The notes under the pieces were generated by a model. The model worked only from the letters and a program-made list of their open reading frames with translations. It was not told where the DNA came from and made no database searches. The position numbers and the translations under genes were made by a program. Positions 25,258-33,764 of a stretch of 64,000 bases of DNA are shown here, in pieces (positions within the stretch are counted from its first letter, which is position 1; every line of letters starts with the position of its first letter). Source of the stretch: JAOAGA01 sp964540515 (GTDB taxonomy: Bacteria > CALINM01); contig CAZIMS010000006.1 of NCBI GenBank assembly GCA_964540515.1, positions 87,335 to 151,334 of the forward strand, read 5' to 3'.

Positions 25258-27153
25258 TTAATTTACATCAGTAATTTTCATTAATGTTCTAATTGTAGAA
25301 GTCTTACCATCCTGGAACTTAATAACTGCTTCAAGCTTAATCTCTGGTTTGCCTTCATACATTGCTTCAATAATCTCTTTGTACTTTTCTTCTACAAAAT
25401 GTCTTCTAACCTTTCTGGTTCTAGTAAGCTCATCATCATCGGGGTCTAACTCTTTGTAAAGAAGAACGTATCTCTTAATCCTTGCGTTTTCTGGAAGACT
25501 CTTATTGACCTTCTCTACTTCTCCCTGAATCAGCTTTATCACTTCTGGCTTAGAAGATAGATCTGTGTAAGTAGTATAGTTTATCTTATTTCTTTCCGCA
25601 TAGTTACCCACTATTCCATAGTCAATACAGATCATGGCAACTATAAAATCTCTATTATGCCCTACAGTAACGGCCTCTTTGATGTAAGGGCTAAATTTTA
25701 GTTTGTTCTCAATAAACTGAGGGGAGAACTTTGTGCCATCTCTTAGACTCATAACATCTTTTAACCTATCTATAACAACAATATGCCCATCTTGAGTTAA
25801 ATATCCAGCATCGCCTGAATGTAGCCAACCATCTATAACTGTCTTTGAAGTCTCTTCTGGCTGCTTATAGTAACCAACAAATACAGCAGGGCTTTTAGAT
25901 AGTATCTCTCCATCAGCTGAAATTTTGACCTCTGTCTCTGGTATGGGTTTACCCATTGTGTCTGGATTGATATCATCATCGGGATGGATACAGGATATAC
26001 CGCTTATTTCCGTCTGACCATAGATCTGTTTTAAAGATATGCCAAGGGCATGAAAAAACTTAAAAGTGTCTGGACCTAAAGCAGCACCACCAGTCATGGC
26101 AGATCTAATATTTGAGAAACCTAATCTATCTTTTAAAGGCTTAAAAATTGCAAGATAAGCTAAGTAGTATAGAATTTTAAAATAGAAAGGTGGATTTTTT
26201 TTAGCAAACTTATACTCAGACCATTTATAACCGATAGGAAGACAGAGATTAAACATAAATCTTTTAAACCACGAGGCATCCATAACCTTTACTTGAACAG
26301 AGGCACACATGTTTTCCCAGACTCTTGGAGGAGAAAACATTATATGTGGTCCTATCTCTCTTAAGTCGGCCTGAGCAGACTCCGTACTTTCAGGGAAATT
26401 AACTGTAAAACCATAAAGCAGTGATGAAGCAATTGCCATCATCTGCTCACCAACCCAAGGAAGTGGCAAGAAGGATACAAACTCATCCTTATCATACTTG
26501 GGATCAACCTTGCCAAGATTTACAGCCATAGAGATTAAGTTTCTATGTGAGAGCATGGCCAATTTTGGGAATCCTGTGGTACCAGAGGTTGTACATATCC
26601 AGGCAATATCATCAGGTTTTGTACTTTCAACATTTTTTTCAAAAGTACCTGGAAACTTTTTCTCATATTCTTTACCTAACTCTATTACATCAGGGAAATA
26701 AATAAGCTTATCATGTTTATATTTACTCATTCCTTTGGGGTCATAATAGATAATTTTTTTTACATTAGGCAACTCTTTTTCCATATCAAGAATCTTATCA
26801 ACCTGTTCTTGGTCTTCAGCAATAACAAACTTAGAGTCCGAATGGTTAATAACATAGGCAACTTCTTTTAGAATAGAGTCCTGATAAATACCTACACCAT
26901 AGCCACAGGCCGCCTGTGCCGCAAGCTCGGCTATCACCCATTCTGGCTTATTGTCTCCTATTATAGAAACTTTATCCTCCCGTTCAAATCCCATACTAAT
27001 TAGGCCTAAGGAAAAATACTTTACCTTCTCTAAATATTCTTCCCATGAGATGGACTGCCATATACCATAATCTTTCTCCCTCAGGGCAGTCTTTCTTGAG
27101 CCATATTTTTTTGCCTGTTCAACAAGCAGCTTTGGAAATGTATCAGCAGACAT
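25258..27153 (-). CDS. Long-chain acyl-CoA synthetase-like AMP-forming ligase
   Basis: A 631-residue adenylate-forming acyl-CoA ligase of the FAA/FadD-like group. The P-loop TTSGTTGFPK is at about residues 195, YGQTEISG is the A5-type motif, and DGWLHSGDAG and DRLKDVM follow, giving the full A3-A8 set. It sits inside the Liv transporter operon between LivG and LivH. This suggests it traps the imported acid as CoA ester. Substrate chain length cannot be assigned. A cytoplasmic or membrane-peripheral location is likely. Confidence 0.92.
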   Translation of the reverse strand: MSADTFPKLLVEQAKKYGSRKTALREKDYGIWQSISWEEYLEKVKYFSLGLISMGFEREDKVSIIGDNKPEWVIAELAAQAACGYGVGIYQDSILKEVAYVINHSDSKFVIAEDQEQVDKILDMEKELPNVKKIIYYDPKGMSKYKHDKLIYFPDVIELGKEYEKKFPGTFEKNVESTKPDDIAWICTTSGTTGFPKLAMLSHRNLISMAVNLGKVDPKYDKDEFVSFLPLPWVGEQMMAIASSLLYGFTVNFPESTESAQADLREIGPHIMFSPPRVWENMCASVQVKVMDASWFKRFMFNLCLPIGYKWSEYKFAKKNPPFYFKILYYLAYLAIFKPLKDRLGFSNIRSAMTGGAALGPDTFKFFHALGISLKQIYGQTEISGISCIHPDDDINPDTMGKPIPETEVKISADGEILSKSPAVFVGYYKQPEETSKTVIDGWLHSGDAGYLTQDGHIVVIDRLKDVMSLRDGTKFSPQFIENKLKFSPYIKEAVTVGHNRDFIVAMICIDYGIVGNYAERNKINYTTYTDLSSKPEVIKLIQGEVEKVNKSLPENARIKRYVLLYKELDPDDDELTRTRKVRRHFVEEKYKEIIEAMYEGKPEIKLEAVIKFQDGKTSTIRTLMKITDVN

Positions 27154-27169
27154 TTATCCTCCTCCCTTC

Positions 27170-27976
27170 CTATCTTCCTAAAAATGCGCCTTCAGTATCA
27201 CCCAAATAGGCTTTAACAACAGCTGGATGTTTCTGGACATCTTCAGGTGTACCTTCGGCAATCTTTTCTCCAAAATCAAGCACCATTACTCTATCAGAAA
27301 GGTCCATAACAACACCCATATCATGTTCGATTAATAAAACAGTAATACCCCATTCTCTATTAACATCAATTATAAATCTTGCCATATCTTCTGTTTCTTC
27401 TAAGTTCATACCTGCCATTGGTTCATCCAAAAGCAGTATTTCTGGGTCTAAACATAGAGCCCTTGCCATCTCAACCCTCTTTTGAAGACCGTATGGGAGA
27501 GTCCCAACAGGTTTTTTCCTTATGTGTTCTATCTCAAGAAAATCTATTATCTCCTCTACCCTTTTTCTATGTTTTACCTCTTCTTTTCTAGCCGGCCCAA
27601 AATAAAATATTGAGGCAAGGAGGCCATATTTAATGTGATTATGTCTTCCTAACATTAGATTCTCTAAAACAGTCATGTGTTTAAAAAGCTCAATATTCTG
27701 GAAGCTTCTTGCGATGCCTAACTTGGCAATCTCAAAGGGCTTTAGGTGGATTATCTCCTTATCTTTAAAAAATACTTTTCCTTTTTGAGGCCTATAAAAA
27801 CCATTTATAACATTATAAAGACTACTTTTACCTGCACCATTAGGGCCTATGATGGAAAAAATTTCTCCTCTTTTTACGCTGAAGCTAACATCTAAAAGTG
27901 CGGTTATACCACCAAAGCTAAGAGTAATATTTTCTCCTTTTAGAATTATCTCATCTTTTATTCTCTCGTTACTCAC
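27170..27976 (-). CDS. livG: Liv-type ABC transporter ATP-binding protein LivG
   Basis: A 268-residue ABC ATPase with Walker A GPNGAGKSS, signature LPYGLQKRVEMARAL, Walker B ILLLDEPMAG and the C-terminal LivG-specific extension (GEKIAEGTPEDVQKHPAVVKAYLG). It starts at GTG (27974-27976) with a strong AGGAGG upstream. As the first gene of the operon it lies about 40 bases from a TTAACGTAAA palindrome. It pairs with LivF for ATP hydrolysis. Confidence 0.93.
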   Translation of the reverse strand: MSNERIKDEIILKGENITLSFGGITALLDVSFSVKRGEIFSIIGPNGAGKSSLYNVINGFYRPQKGKVFFKDKEIIHLKPFEIAKLGIARSFQNIELFKHMTVLENLMLGRHNHIKYGLLASIFYFGPARKEEVKHRKRVEEIIDFLEIEHIRKKPVGTLPYGLQKRVEMARALCLDPEILLLDEPMAGMNLEETEDMARFIIDVNREWGITVLLIEHDMGVVMDLSDRVMVLDFGEKIAEGTPEDVQKHPAVVKAYLGDTEGAFLGR

Positions 27977-28017
27977 ATATCCTCCTGACTAAACACTGTT
28001 TTAAAATGACTAAAAAT

Positions 28018-28033
28018 CATTTAACGTAAACTG
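28018..28033. promoter_or_regulatory. Putative MerR operator upstream of the liv/acyl-CoA ligase operon
   Basis: CATTTAACGTAAACTG is an imperfect palindrome (6 of 8 base pairs) about 42 bases upstream of livG, followed by GTAAA as at the acetoacetyl-CoA synthetase site. It shares the ACGTAAA core and the following CTGGTAAA with the site at 54789-54804. I see no convincing -35/-10 pair near it. Confidence 0.55.
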
Positions 28034-28075
28034 GTAAATTGTATTTATGATATTAAAAAAAAGAAATCCTGTTTG

Positions 28076-28678
28076 TCAAGATTTTTTTAAAACACTGTAA
28101 AAAATTTTTTTGCCCACTCTTATAAACTCATTCTCATACTTAGTTTTAGATAACCTTTCTGGATAGGATTCGTTGGAGAGATGCTCAATGACAAAATTAT
28201 AATTTTTAAAAATTGAAACACTGTTAAAAAAATACTCTTCAAAATCTGAGACAAAAACTACCTTTCCATCTTTCTTGAGTATCCTATATAACTCCTTAAC
28301 AAAATCAATATTAATAAGCCTTCTTTGATTATGTCTTTTTTTAGGCCAGGGGTCTGGAAAGTTTATATGAATAAAGTCAAAAAAATTATCTACAAATAAA
28401 AAGGACGCAAGGGTAACGGCTTCTCCATAAAAAACTTTTACATTTCCCAACCTATATTTTTCTATCCTTTTTACTGTCTTTTGGAAATATTTTTTGGAAT
28501 ATTCTATTCCTAAAAAGAACTCCTCTCTCTTTTTTAGAGCACTATTTATTAGATACTCTCCATTACCAAAACCAATCTCTAAATGTCTAATATTACTTTT
28601 AGAAAATTTTGTTAGATCGTAGGAATAATAGCGAAGCAACTCGTTGTTAAGAATAAGATATTTCTCTTCTAATACCAT
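28076..28678 (-). CDS. trmB: tRNA (guanine-N7-)-methyltransferase
   Basis: A 200-residue SAM-dependent methyltransferase that makes m7G46 in tRNA. The SAM-binding EIGFGNGEYL is at about residues 36-45 and the family motif NFPDPWPKKRH is at about 110-120. The length is that of typical TrmB. The only in-frame ATG gives a 32-base overlap with the end of the HD-GYP gene upstream. The overlap suggests coupled translation, and both genes are on the minus strand. Confidence 0.93.
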   Translation of the reverse strand: MVLEEKYLILNNELLRYYSYDLTKFSKSNIRHLEIGFGNGEYLINSALKKREEFFLGIEYSKKYFQKTVKRIEKYRLGNVKVFYGEAVTLASFLFVDNFFDFIHINFPDPWPKKRHNQRRLINIDFVKELYRILKKDGKVVFVSDFEEYFFNSVSIFKNYNFVIEHLSNESYPERLSKTKYENEFIRVGKKIFYSVLKKS

Positions 28679-29570
28679 AATGATTTATATTTGGATAGTA
28701 GCCTCTATAAACTCTTGAATAATTCAATCTTAACAATGCTTCAGGCTCTCGCCTATTTAAATGTATCATCATTTTTATATATTTTTCATCAATCTCACCC
28801 CTATCTACAGCTTGACATAAAACATCAATAGCTCCACGAATATCATAAGGTTCACTTCTGTAAGGTCTTTTGGATATAAGGGCATCAAAAATATCTGAAA
28901 CAGCAACAAAATTCACTGCATCATCTTTAAGCTTAATACCCAACGGATATCCACTGCCATTCTTCTTCTCGTGGTGCTGTAGGGCCACTATGGTGTTTTC
29001 AACGTAAGGATTCCCGTAATAGTAACTACACAATACGGCTCCATAAACAGTATGTTCTGTTATGACTGAAAAATCTTTCTTACTGAGAGGCTGTGTAGAA
29101 TGAAGAATGTTACTTGGTATCCTTGACTTTCCCAAATCATGTGTTATAGAAGATGAGGCAACCTGATTTATTTTTTGTCTTTCTTCATAAAAATGTGTGG
29201 CTAAACAAATAGTTAATATGGCTGTGTTTATAGAATGCTCATAGGTATACTTATCCTTTATTCTCATAAAATGGTACTCTTCAAGAACAGCAACAGGAAG
29301 AGATATGCTACCAAAAATATTAATTATTGTTTTTTCATCACATTTTTTACAAAAAAAATTGTATGGTGTAAGCTGAATCTGAAGATTAAAATCTCTAAAA
29401 AGAAAAGTTTCTTTTAACTTAACCCAAACTTTTGTGGTAACCATATTTTTTTTGCTAATATCCTCTATTTTTTCTAAGTTAAGCTCCTCGCTTTTTGAGG
29501 CTAACAACTTTCCTGTTATGCTATGGATATCTCTTGTTATCTTAAAAGTATCTTTTATCATTAGTACCAC
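28647..29570 (-). CDS. HD-GYP domain phosphodiesterase
   Basis: A 307-residue protein with a C-terminal HD-GYP domain (about residues 130-280). It has THDLGKSRIP with the HD dyad, the later EHTVYGA histidine, HHEKKNGSGYP with the GYP triplet, and DIFDALISKRPYR. Such domains hydrolyse cyclic di-GMP or cyclic GMP-AMP. The N-terminal 120 residues carry no receiver domain I recognise, only a short CKKC pair near residue 70. A second ATG three codons in (29561) is an alternative start. It overlaps the aminopeptidase-like gene by 10 bases. Confidence 0.88.
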   Translation of the reverse strand: MVLMIKDTFKITRDIHSITGKLLASKSEELNLEKIEDISKKNMVTTKVWVKLKETFLFRDFNLQIQLTPYNFFCKKCDEKTIINIFGSISLPVAVLEEYHFMRIKDKYTYEHSINTAILTICLATHFYEERQKINQVASSSITHDLGKSRIPSNILHSTQPLSKKDFSVITEHTVYGAVLCSYYYGNPYVENTIVALQHHEKKNGSGYPLGIKLKDDAVNFVAVSDIFDALISKRPYRSEPYDIRGAIDVLCQAVDRGEIDEKYIKMMIHLNRREPEALLRLNYSRVYRGYYPNINHYGIRREISYS

Positions 29571-30613
29571 TCTATTTTTGGATTGAAAATAACATAATCT
29601 ATGTGAGTGCTAGCTCTATTAGTTCCACCGAAAGTAATATTATCACCAAAGGCTACATGGGCTGTGCCATAAATCTTCTCTGCCTCTAATATATTATCAG
29701 CCCTTTTGGCCTTTCTGTTAGTTCCAAATCCCAGCTCACAAAGGCAGTTATTCCTTTCATCTCTCTCAAAAATCTCCTCAAGAAAGCTCTTAACTCTCTC
29801 ATCTCCCTTCAAATCTACGACCTTGCCATTTTTTATCTTTGCAATTAAAGGTTCCTTTAATTTACCCTCATTAGTCCATTCTATAACAAGATTACCTTCT
29901 GTCTTGGTCTCCAAAGGCGCTACAAAAACTTCTCCTGCTGGGAGATTGCCAAAACTTCCTTTTTTCTTGAAGTTACCCGTATCAGCCTTTAACTCTCTCC
30001 CTTCGAAGTTAAATGATAACTCTGTCCCAATATCATTTCTAATGATACAACCTTTTTTGCCTTGTAAATTATTCCAAAACTCCATTGTCTCTTTCTCAAG
30101 GTCAGGAAAATCAATATCAAGAGGTCCTTCAAACATCTCAAAATCAAAAAGGGGCATACTTATATACCTTGTACCAAGCTGATTAAGTATCTTTCTAAAG
30201 GCTGTGTGGCTTGTTGAGAAATATGAAAGAGCAATCACAAAGTCTGGTATATTTTTTAAATCACCTTTATCGATAAGAGCTGATATCTCACTAACTGAGA
30301 TATCTTTTCTCTCTAATCTATCCCACCCATATCTTCCTTTAATCTTTTCAATAAAATCCTTACCAAAAATCTTCTCCCATAATAATATGTTAGGCTCAAT
30401 GCCATTGCCACCACTATTACTTATTACCATTTTTTCCATATCAGACACTAAATCTTTAGAAGATGTGACAAATTTATCAGCAATTAAAAGTCTTTCTTTT
30501 AACTTGCCGTCTCCATCATAATCATCACAAAAAACTAAACCTCTCTCTTCTTTACTAACACCAAGAGAGCTAATAAGTATATCCTTTGTAATCTTTTTAA
30601 TCTTAATCATCAT
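29561..30613 (-). CDS. M29-like aminopeptidase family protein
   Basis: A 350-residue protein of the thermophilic aminopeptidase (M29/aminopeptidase T) type. The C-terminal half carries FGNLPAGEVFVAP, ERNNCLCELGFGTN, the GTAHVAFGDN histidine and STHIDYV, matching the metal-binding residues of that family. The first start (30613) overlaps the -35 of the divergent tRNA-Leu promoter; the second ATG is one codon later. Substrate unknown; a metal-dependent cytoplasmic peptidase is the default. Confidence 0.8.
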   Translation of the reverse strand: MMIKIKKITKDILISSLGVSKEERGLVFCDDYDGDGKLKERLLIADKFVTSSKDLVSDMEKMVISNSGGNGIEPNILLWEKIFGKDFIEKIKGRYGWDRLERKDISVSEISALIDKGDLKNIPDFVIALSYFSTSHTAFRKILNQLGTRYISMPLFDFEMFEGPLDIDFPDLEKETMEFWNNLQGKKGCIIRNDIGTELSFNFEGRELKADTGNFKKKGSFGNLPAGEVFVAPLETKTEGNLVIEWTNEGKLKEPLIAKIKNGKVVDLKGDERVKSFLEEIFERDERNNCLCELGFGTNRKAKRADNILEAEKIYGTAHVAFGDNITFGGTNRASTHIDYVIFNPKIEWY

Positions 30614-30640
30614 TGACTTTTGTGCCTAAACATTTATAAT
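30613..30640 (+). promoter_or_regulatory. Promoter of tRNA-Leu
   Basis: TTGACT at 30613-30618 and a perfect TATAAT at 30635-30640, spaced by 16 bases, end 8 bases before the first tRNA base. This is a strong sigma-70 style promoter. It overlaps the start codon of the divergent aminopeptidase gene. Confidence 0.85.
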
Positions 30641-30644
30641 AAGG

Positions 30645-31937
30645 CTATGCCGAAGTGGTGGAACTGGCAGACACGCTAGGTTCAGGGTCTAGTGGGTTTA
30701 CACCCGTGCGAGTTCGAGTCTCGCCTTCGGCATATAAATCTTCTAAATTTTCTTTCTTAGACCAATAAATATAAAAAGTTGTGCCTACATTTTTTTCACT
30801 CACTACGTTTATCCTTCCCCCAAAGCCTTCTACTATCCTTTTTACTATCGATAAACCTACACCGCTTCCCTCTCTATCGATAGTTTTTACCTTATTGAAG
30901 GGCTTAAAAGCTTCTTTCAACTCCTTCTCAGTCATACCTATACCGTTATCACTTATTTTTATTAGGTAGTTATCCTCTTCTTCTTTAAAGATTATGTTAA
31001 CTCTTGGTGTTCTATCATCAGGGGTATATTTTATTGAATTAGCTATGAGATTTGTAAAAATCTGAAAAAAGGCTAAATTATTACCAAAAAGCTTAGGCGG
31101 TGTACCTTCTATCTTAATTTTAGGCAATCTATGCCTTATAAGTGGTCTAATATATTTTAATGAAGACTTAAGGGCATCCTTAACATCTATAATTTCACTA
31201 ATTTTTAATAATTTTTCTGTCTGTTTTAGGTTCAACAAATCTTTAACAAGCTCTTCTATCCTATTTAACCCTTTATTTATATTGTTTAGATAACTTTTGT
31301 GTTCCCTCGTCATCTTATTGTGATATTTTTTTTCAATAAGATGTAAAAAACCTTTTGTAGTAATAATCGGGGTTTTCATATCATGTGAGATAGCTGTAAC
31401 CAATGTTTCTAAATCCTTACTCTTTTGATTAAGCTGCCTATTTTTCTCTTCTATCTTCTTAGTAAATATATAGTTTGATATGGCAGCACCAAAAGTTTTT
31501 GAGATTAACCTTATTGTTTCCCTATTAACCTCTTTTTTTTCTTTAAAGGCTATATTTATAGTAGCAAGAAACTCTTTTCTTGACCTTATGGGAATTGATA
31601 AATGGCCAATAAAATTGTCCACGGCAATGAGAAATTTTTTAACGTAACCACAGTCGGTTACATAAAAAAAATCGCAATCTTTATTATTAATGATTAAGTT
31701 TTGACACTGACAATCTCTATGAAGCTTTGACTCAATGTTTTTTAATGCTTCAGGAAGAGCATATTCAATGAAAAGACCTGAGTAAAAATTATCTTTCCAT
31801 AGATTAATCCACCCACAATCTGCTCCTAAAAATGCTATTGTTTTTTTAAGAGCACTCTCTAGGTTGGAAATACTCGTCTCTTCCGCAAAAAGCGTATCAA
31901 CTAAATCAGTTATAAATATCTGTAAGCTCTCTGCCAA
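30645..31937 (-). CDS. GAF-domain sensor histidine kinase
   Basis: A 430-residue soluble histidine kinase. The N-terminal GAF-like sensor (about 1-155) has a Cys cluster (C76, C78, C88, C96). H185 in the H-box AISHDMKTP is the phosphorylation site, followed by the N-box (FTNLIANSIKYT), G1 (SDNGIGM), F-box (FKPFNK) and G2 (GSGVGLSIV). No transmembrane segment is seen, so it is cytoplasmic. The catalytic domain is complete by about residue 395. The last 29 residues (402-430) are encoded by the antisense strand of tRNA-Leu, and no stop intervenes. No response regulator is adjacent. Confidence 0.92.
   Translation of the reverse strand: MAESLQIFITDLVDTLFAEETSISNLESALKKTIAFLGADCGWINLWKDNFYSGLFIEYALPEALKNIESKLHRDCQCQNLIINNKDCDFFYVTDCGYVKKFLIAVDNFIGHLSIPIRSRKEFLATINIAFKEKKEVNRETIRLISKTFGAAISNYIFTKKIEEKNRQLNQKSKDLETLVTAISHDMKTPIITTKGFLHLIEKKYHNKMTREHKSYLNNINKGLNRIEELVKDLLNLKQTEKLLKISEIIDVKDALKSSLKYIRPLIRHRLPKIKIEGTPPKLFGNNLAFFQIFTNLIANSIKYTPDDRTPRVNIIFKEEEDNYLIKISDNGIGMTEKELKEAFKPFNKVKTIDREGSGVGLSIVKRIVEGFGGRINVVSEKNVGTTFYIYWSKKENLEDLYAEGETRTRTGVNPLDPEPSVSASSTTSA
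30649..30732 (+). tRNA. tRNA-Leu (anticodon CAG)
   Basis: A class II tRNA with a perfect 7-base-pair acceptor stem (GCCGAAG with CTTCGGC) and discriminator A at 30732. The anticodon stem CTAGG/TCTAG encloses the loop TTCAGGG (anticodon CAG). The long variable arm is GGGTTTACACCC and the T-arm is GCGAG-TTCGAGT-CTCGC. CCA is not encoded. The opposite strand is read through by the histidine kinase gene. Confidence 0.97.
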
Positions 31938-32087
31938 TTTTATCCTTTAAAAAATTGTTTTATTTTCAAATATCAAGCTATAATTGATTAAGAATTTCAT
32001 TACTTTTATAGCATAAAAATCAAGAATTTTAAAGGAATTTTTCATATTTTATTAAATTAAAGATTTTAATAAATGTAGAAAAGAGAA

Positions 32088-32107
32088 GTGCCTCTAAAAA
32101 AGGGCAC
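32088..32107 (-). terminator. Possible terminator of trpB2
   Basis: On the minus strand GTGCC and GGCAC pair across a T-rich loop just past the trpB2 stop, with a pyrimidine-rich run after it. The stem is only 5 base pairs, so the call is tentative. The remaining 191-base gap (31938-32128) shows nothing else. Confidence 0.35.
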
Positions 32108-32128
32108 CCTCAATAAAGATTTGCTTGA

Positions 32129-33427
32129 TTAGTCCTTAAGCTCTCCTCTTAAAAAGGTGTCATAGGCAGTGAGATCAAAATAACCATGCCCACTAAGATT
32201 AAAAAGTATAATCTTTTCTTTTTTCTCTTCCCTCGCTTTAATTGCCTCATCTATGGCAGATTTAATAGCATGGGAAGATTCGGGGGCTGGTATTATGCCC
32301 TCTGTTCTTGAAAATATTAGAGCCGACTCGAAGACCTTTGTCTGTTCATAGGAGACTGCTTCGATAAAATTTTTATTTGCCAAAAAAGAAACTATTGGGG
32401 AATCACCGTGATATCTTAAGCCTCCTGCATGTATAGAAGGCGGTATAAAATCATGACCTAAGGTGTACATCTTAATAAGCGGTGTGAGTCCTGCCACATC
32501 ACCATAGTCATAGTCAAATCTTCCTTTAGTTAAGGTTGGACAGGATGCAGGTTCAACAGCAATAAATCTTGTCCCTTTCTTCCTCCCCTCAAAGCAATCC
32601 ATTATAAAAGGAAATACAATACCACCAAAGTTGCTACCACCTCCAACACAACCAATTACAACATCTGGATAGAGACCTAAGTCTTCCATCTGTTTTTTTG
32701 CCTCTAACCCAATAACTGTTTGATGTAAAAGTACATGGTTTAAAACGCTTCCTAAGGCGTAGTGTGTATCTGAGTTTGTTGCTGCGTCTTCAACGGCTTC
32801 GCTTATTGCGATACCTAAGCTACCAGGACTATTGGGATCCTTTTTTAGCACTTCTCTACCGGAAGCAGTAAGCTCGCTGGGGCTTGGTATTACCTTACCT
32901 CCCCATGTCTCCATCAAAATTCTTCTATAGGGTTTCTGATTATAGCTAACCCTAACCATATATACCGTACATTCAAGCCCAAAAAGATTACAGGCAAAGC
33001 TTAAAGATGATCCCCATTGTCCAGCACCTGTCTCTGTTGCTAACCTTTTTATGCCCTCTTTTTTGTTATAGTAAGCCTGAGGGATGGCTGTATTGGGTTT
33101 GTGACTACCAGGCGGAGATACACTCTCATCTTTAAAAAAAATCTTAGCAGGTGTATTCAAATACTCTTCTAACCTTCTTGCTCTCCTTAAAGGCGTTGGT
33201 CTCCAAAGTCTATAGATATCTAAAACTTCTTCTGGTATATCTATCCATTTTTTATTAGAGACCTCTTGCTCAATAAGTGACATAGGAAAAATAGGTGTGA
33301 GCTTGTCAGGAGTAATGGGATCTTTGGTTTTAGGATCTAAGTATGGTTCTAAAGGTTCTGGCAAATCTGCCAATATATTATACCATCTCTTTGGTATCTC
33401 GCTATCATTCAAGTAGTAATTTCTCAT
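32129..33427 (-). CDS. trpB2: Tryptophan synthase beta subunit-like protein (TrpB2)
   Basis: A 432-residue PLP enzyme of the TrpB2 branch. The PLP-binding lysine is Lys110 in GSHKPNTA and the phosphate-binding loop is GCVGGGSNFGG. The long N-terminus, ending in RPTPLRRARRLEEYL, is typical of TrpB2. No trpA or other tryptophan genes are adjacent. TrpB2 proteins can condense serine with free indole, so this may be an indole-salvage enzyme. The start (33427) has GGAGAT about 8 bases upstream. The gene is divergent from the cluster at 33531. Confidence 0.92.
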   Translation of the reverse strand: MRNYYLNDSEIPKRWYNILADLPEPLEPYLDPKTKDPITPDKLTPIFPMSLIEQEVSNKKWIDIPEEVLDIYRLWRPTPLRRARRLEEYLNTPAKIFFKDESVSPPGSHKPNTAIPQAYYNKKEGIKRLATETGAGQWGSSLSFACNLFGLECTVYMVRVSYNQKPYRRILMETWGGKVIPSPSELTASGREVLKKDPNSPGSLGIAISEAVEDAATNSDTHYALGSVLNHVLLHQTVIGLEAKKQMEDLGLYPDVVIGCVGGGSNFGGIVFPFIMDCFEGRKKGTRFIAVEPASCPTLTKGRFDYDYGDVAGLTPLIKMYTLGHDFIPPSIHAGGLRYHGDSPIVSFLANKNFIEAVSYEQTKVFESALIFSRTEGIIPAPESSHAIKSAIDEAIKAREEKKEKIILFNLSGHGYFDLTAYDTFLRGELKD

Positions 33428-33480
33428 TAAGATCTCCTTTCATTATTGAAAATTCTATATTTCAAAAGCATCAAAGCATA

Positions 33481-33510
33481 AAACTTTATGTATTATACAC
33501 ATAAGTTTTT
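33481..33510. promoter_or_regulatory. Imperfect inverted repeat in a divergent promoter region
   Basis: AAACTTTATGT (33481-33491) and ACATAAGTTT (33499-33508) form a 10-base-pair stem with one bulge around ATTATAC. It lies midway between trpB2 and the divergent small membrane protein gene. A TATTAT in the loop could act as a -10. Whether it is an operator or chance cannot be decided. Confidence 0.3.
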
Positions 33511-33566
33511 TCCTTTAAAACAGTTTTTTCTTGTTTTTTTCTATGATTTATCTAATATATAACATT

Positions 33567-33764
33567 ATGGCATACGAATACTTATTACTTGTTATTTTAG
33601 GATTAGGGGCTGTAGTACTGGGATTTTATGGAGCCTTTCTGTATAAAAAGAGTAGTATAATCTCAAACCTTTTGTCCTTTCTTATGCCTATTGGGATTAT
33701 TATAACCATATTGGGCATTTTGCTAACAGTTTTGCCAAACTTTTTTAAGGAACCCATATGGTAA
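33567..33764 (+). CDS. Small two-helix membrane protein
   Basis: A 65-residue protein, or up to 77 if upstream ATG (33543) or TTG (33531) starts are used, with two hydrophobic helices separated by a short basic loop (FLYKKSS). I prefer the ATG at 33567 by appearance. None of the starts has a clear ribosome site, so it may be leaderless. Its stop overlaps the start of the next gene by 7 bases, so it is probably the first gene of a run leading to RNase J. No family is recognised. Confidence 0.6.
   Translation: MAYEYLLLVILGLGAVVLGFYGAFLYKKSSIISNLLSFLMPIGIIITILGILLTVLPNFFKEPIW

Noticed and set aside
29706..30182. 158-codon plus-strand open frame opposite the aminopeptidase-like gene
   Set aside because: It is antisense to the conserved M29-like frame and is not protein-like in composition (Ser/Leu-rich from complement codons).
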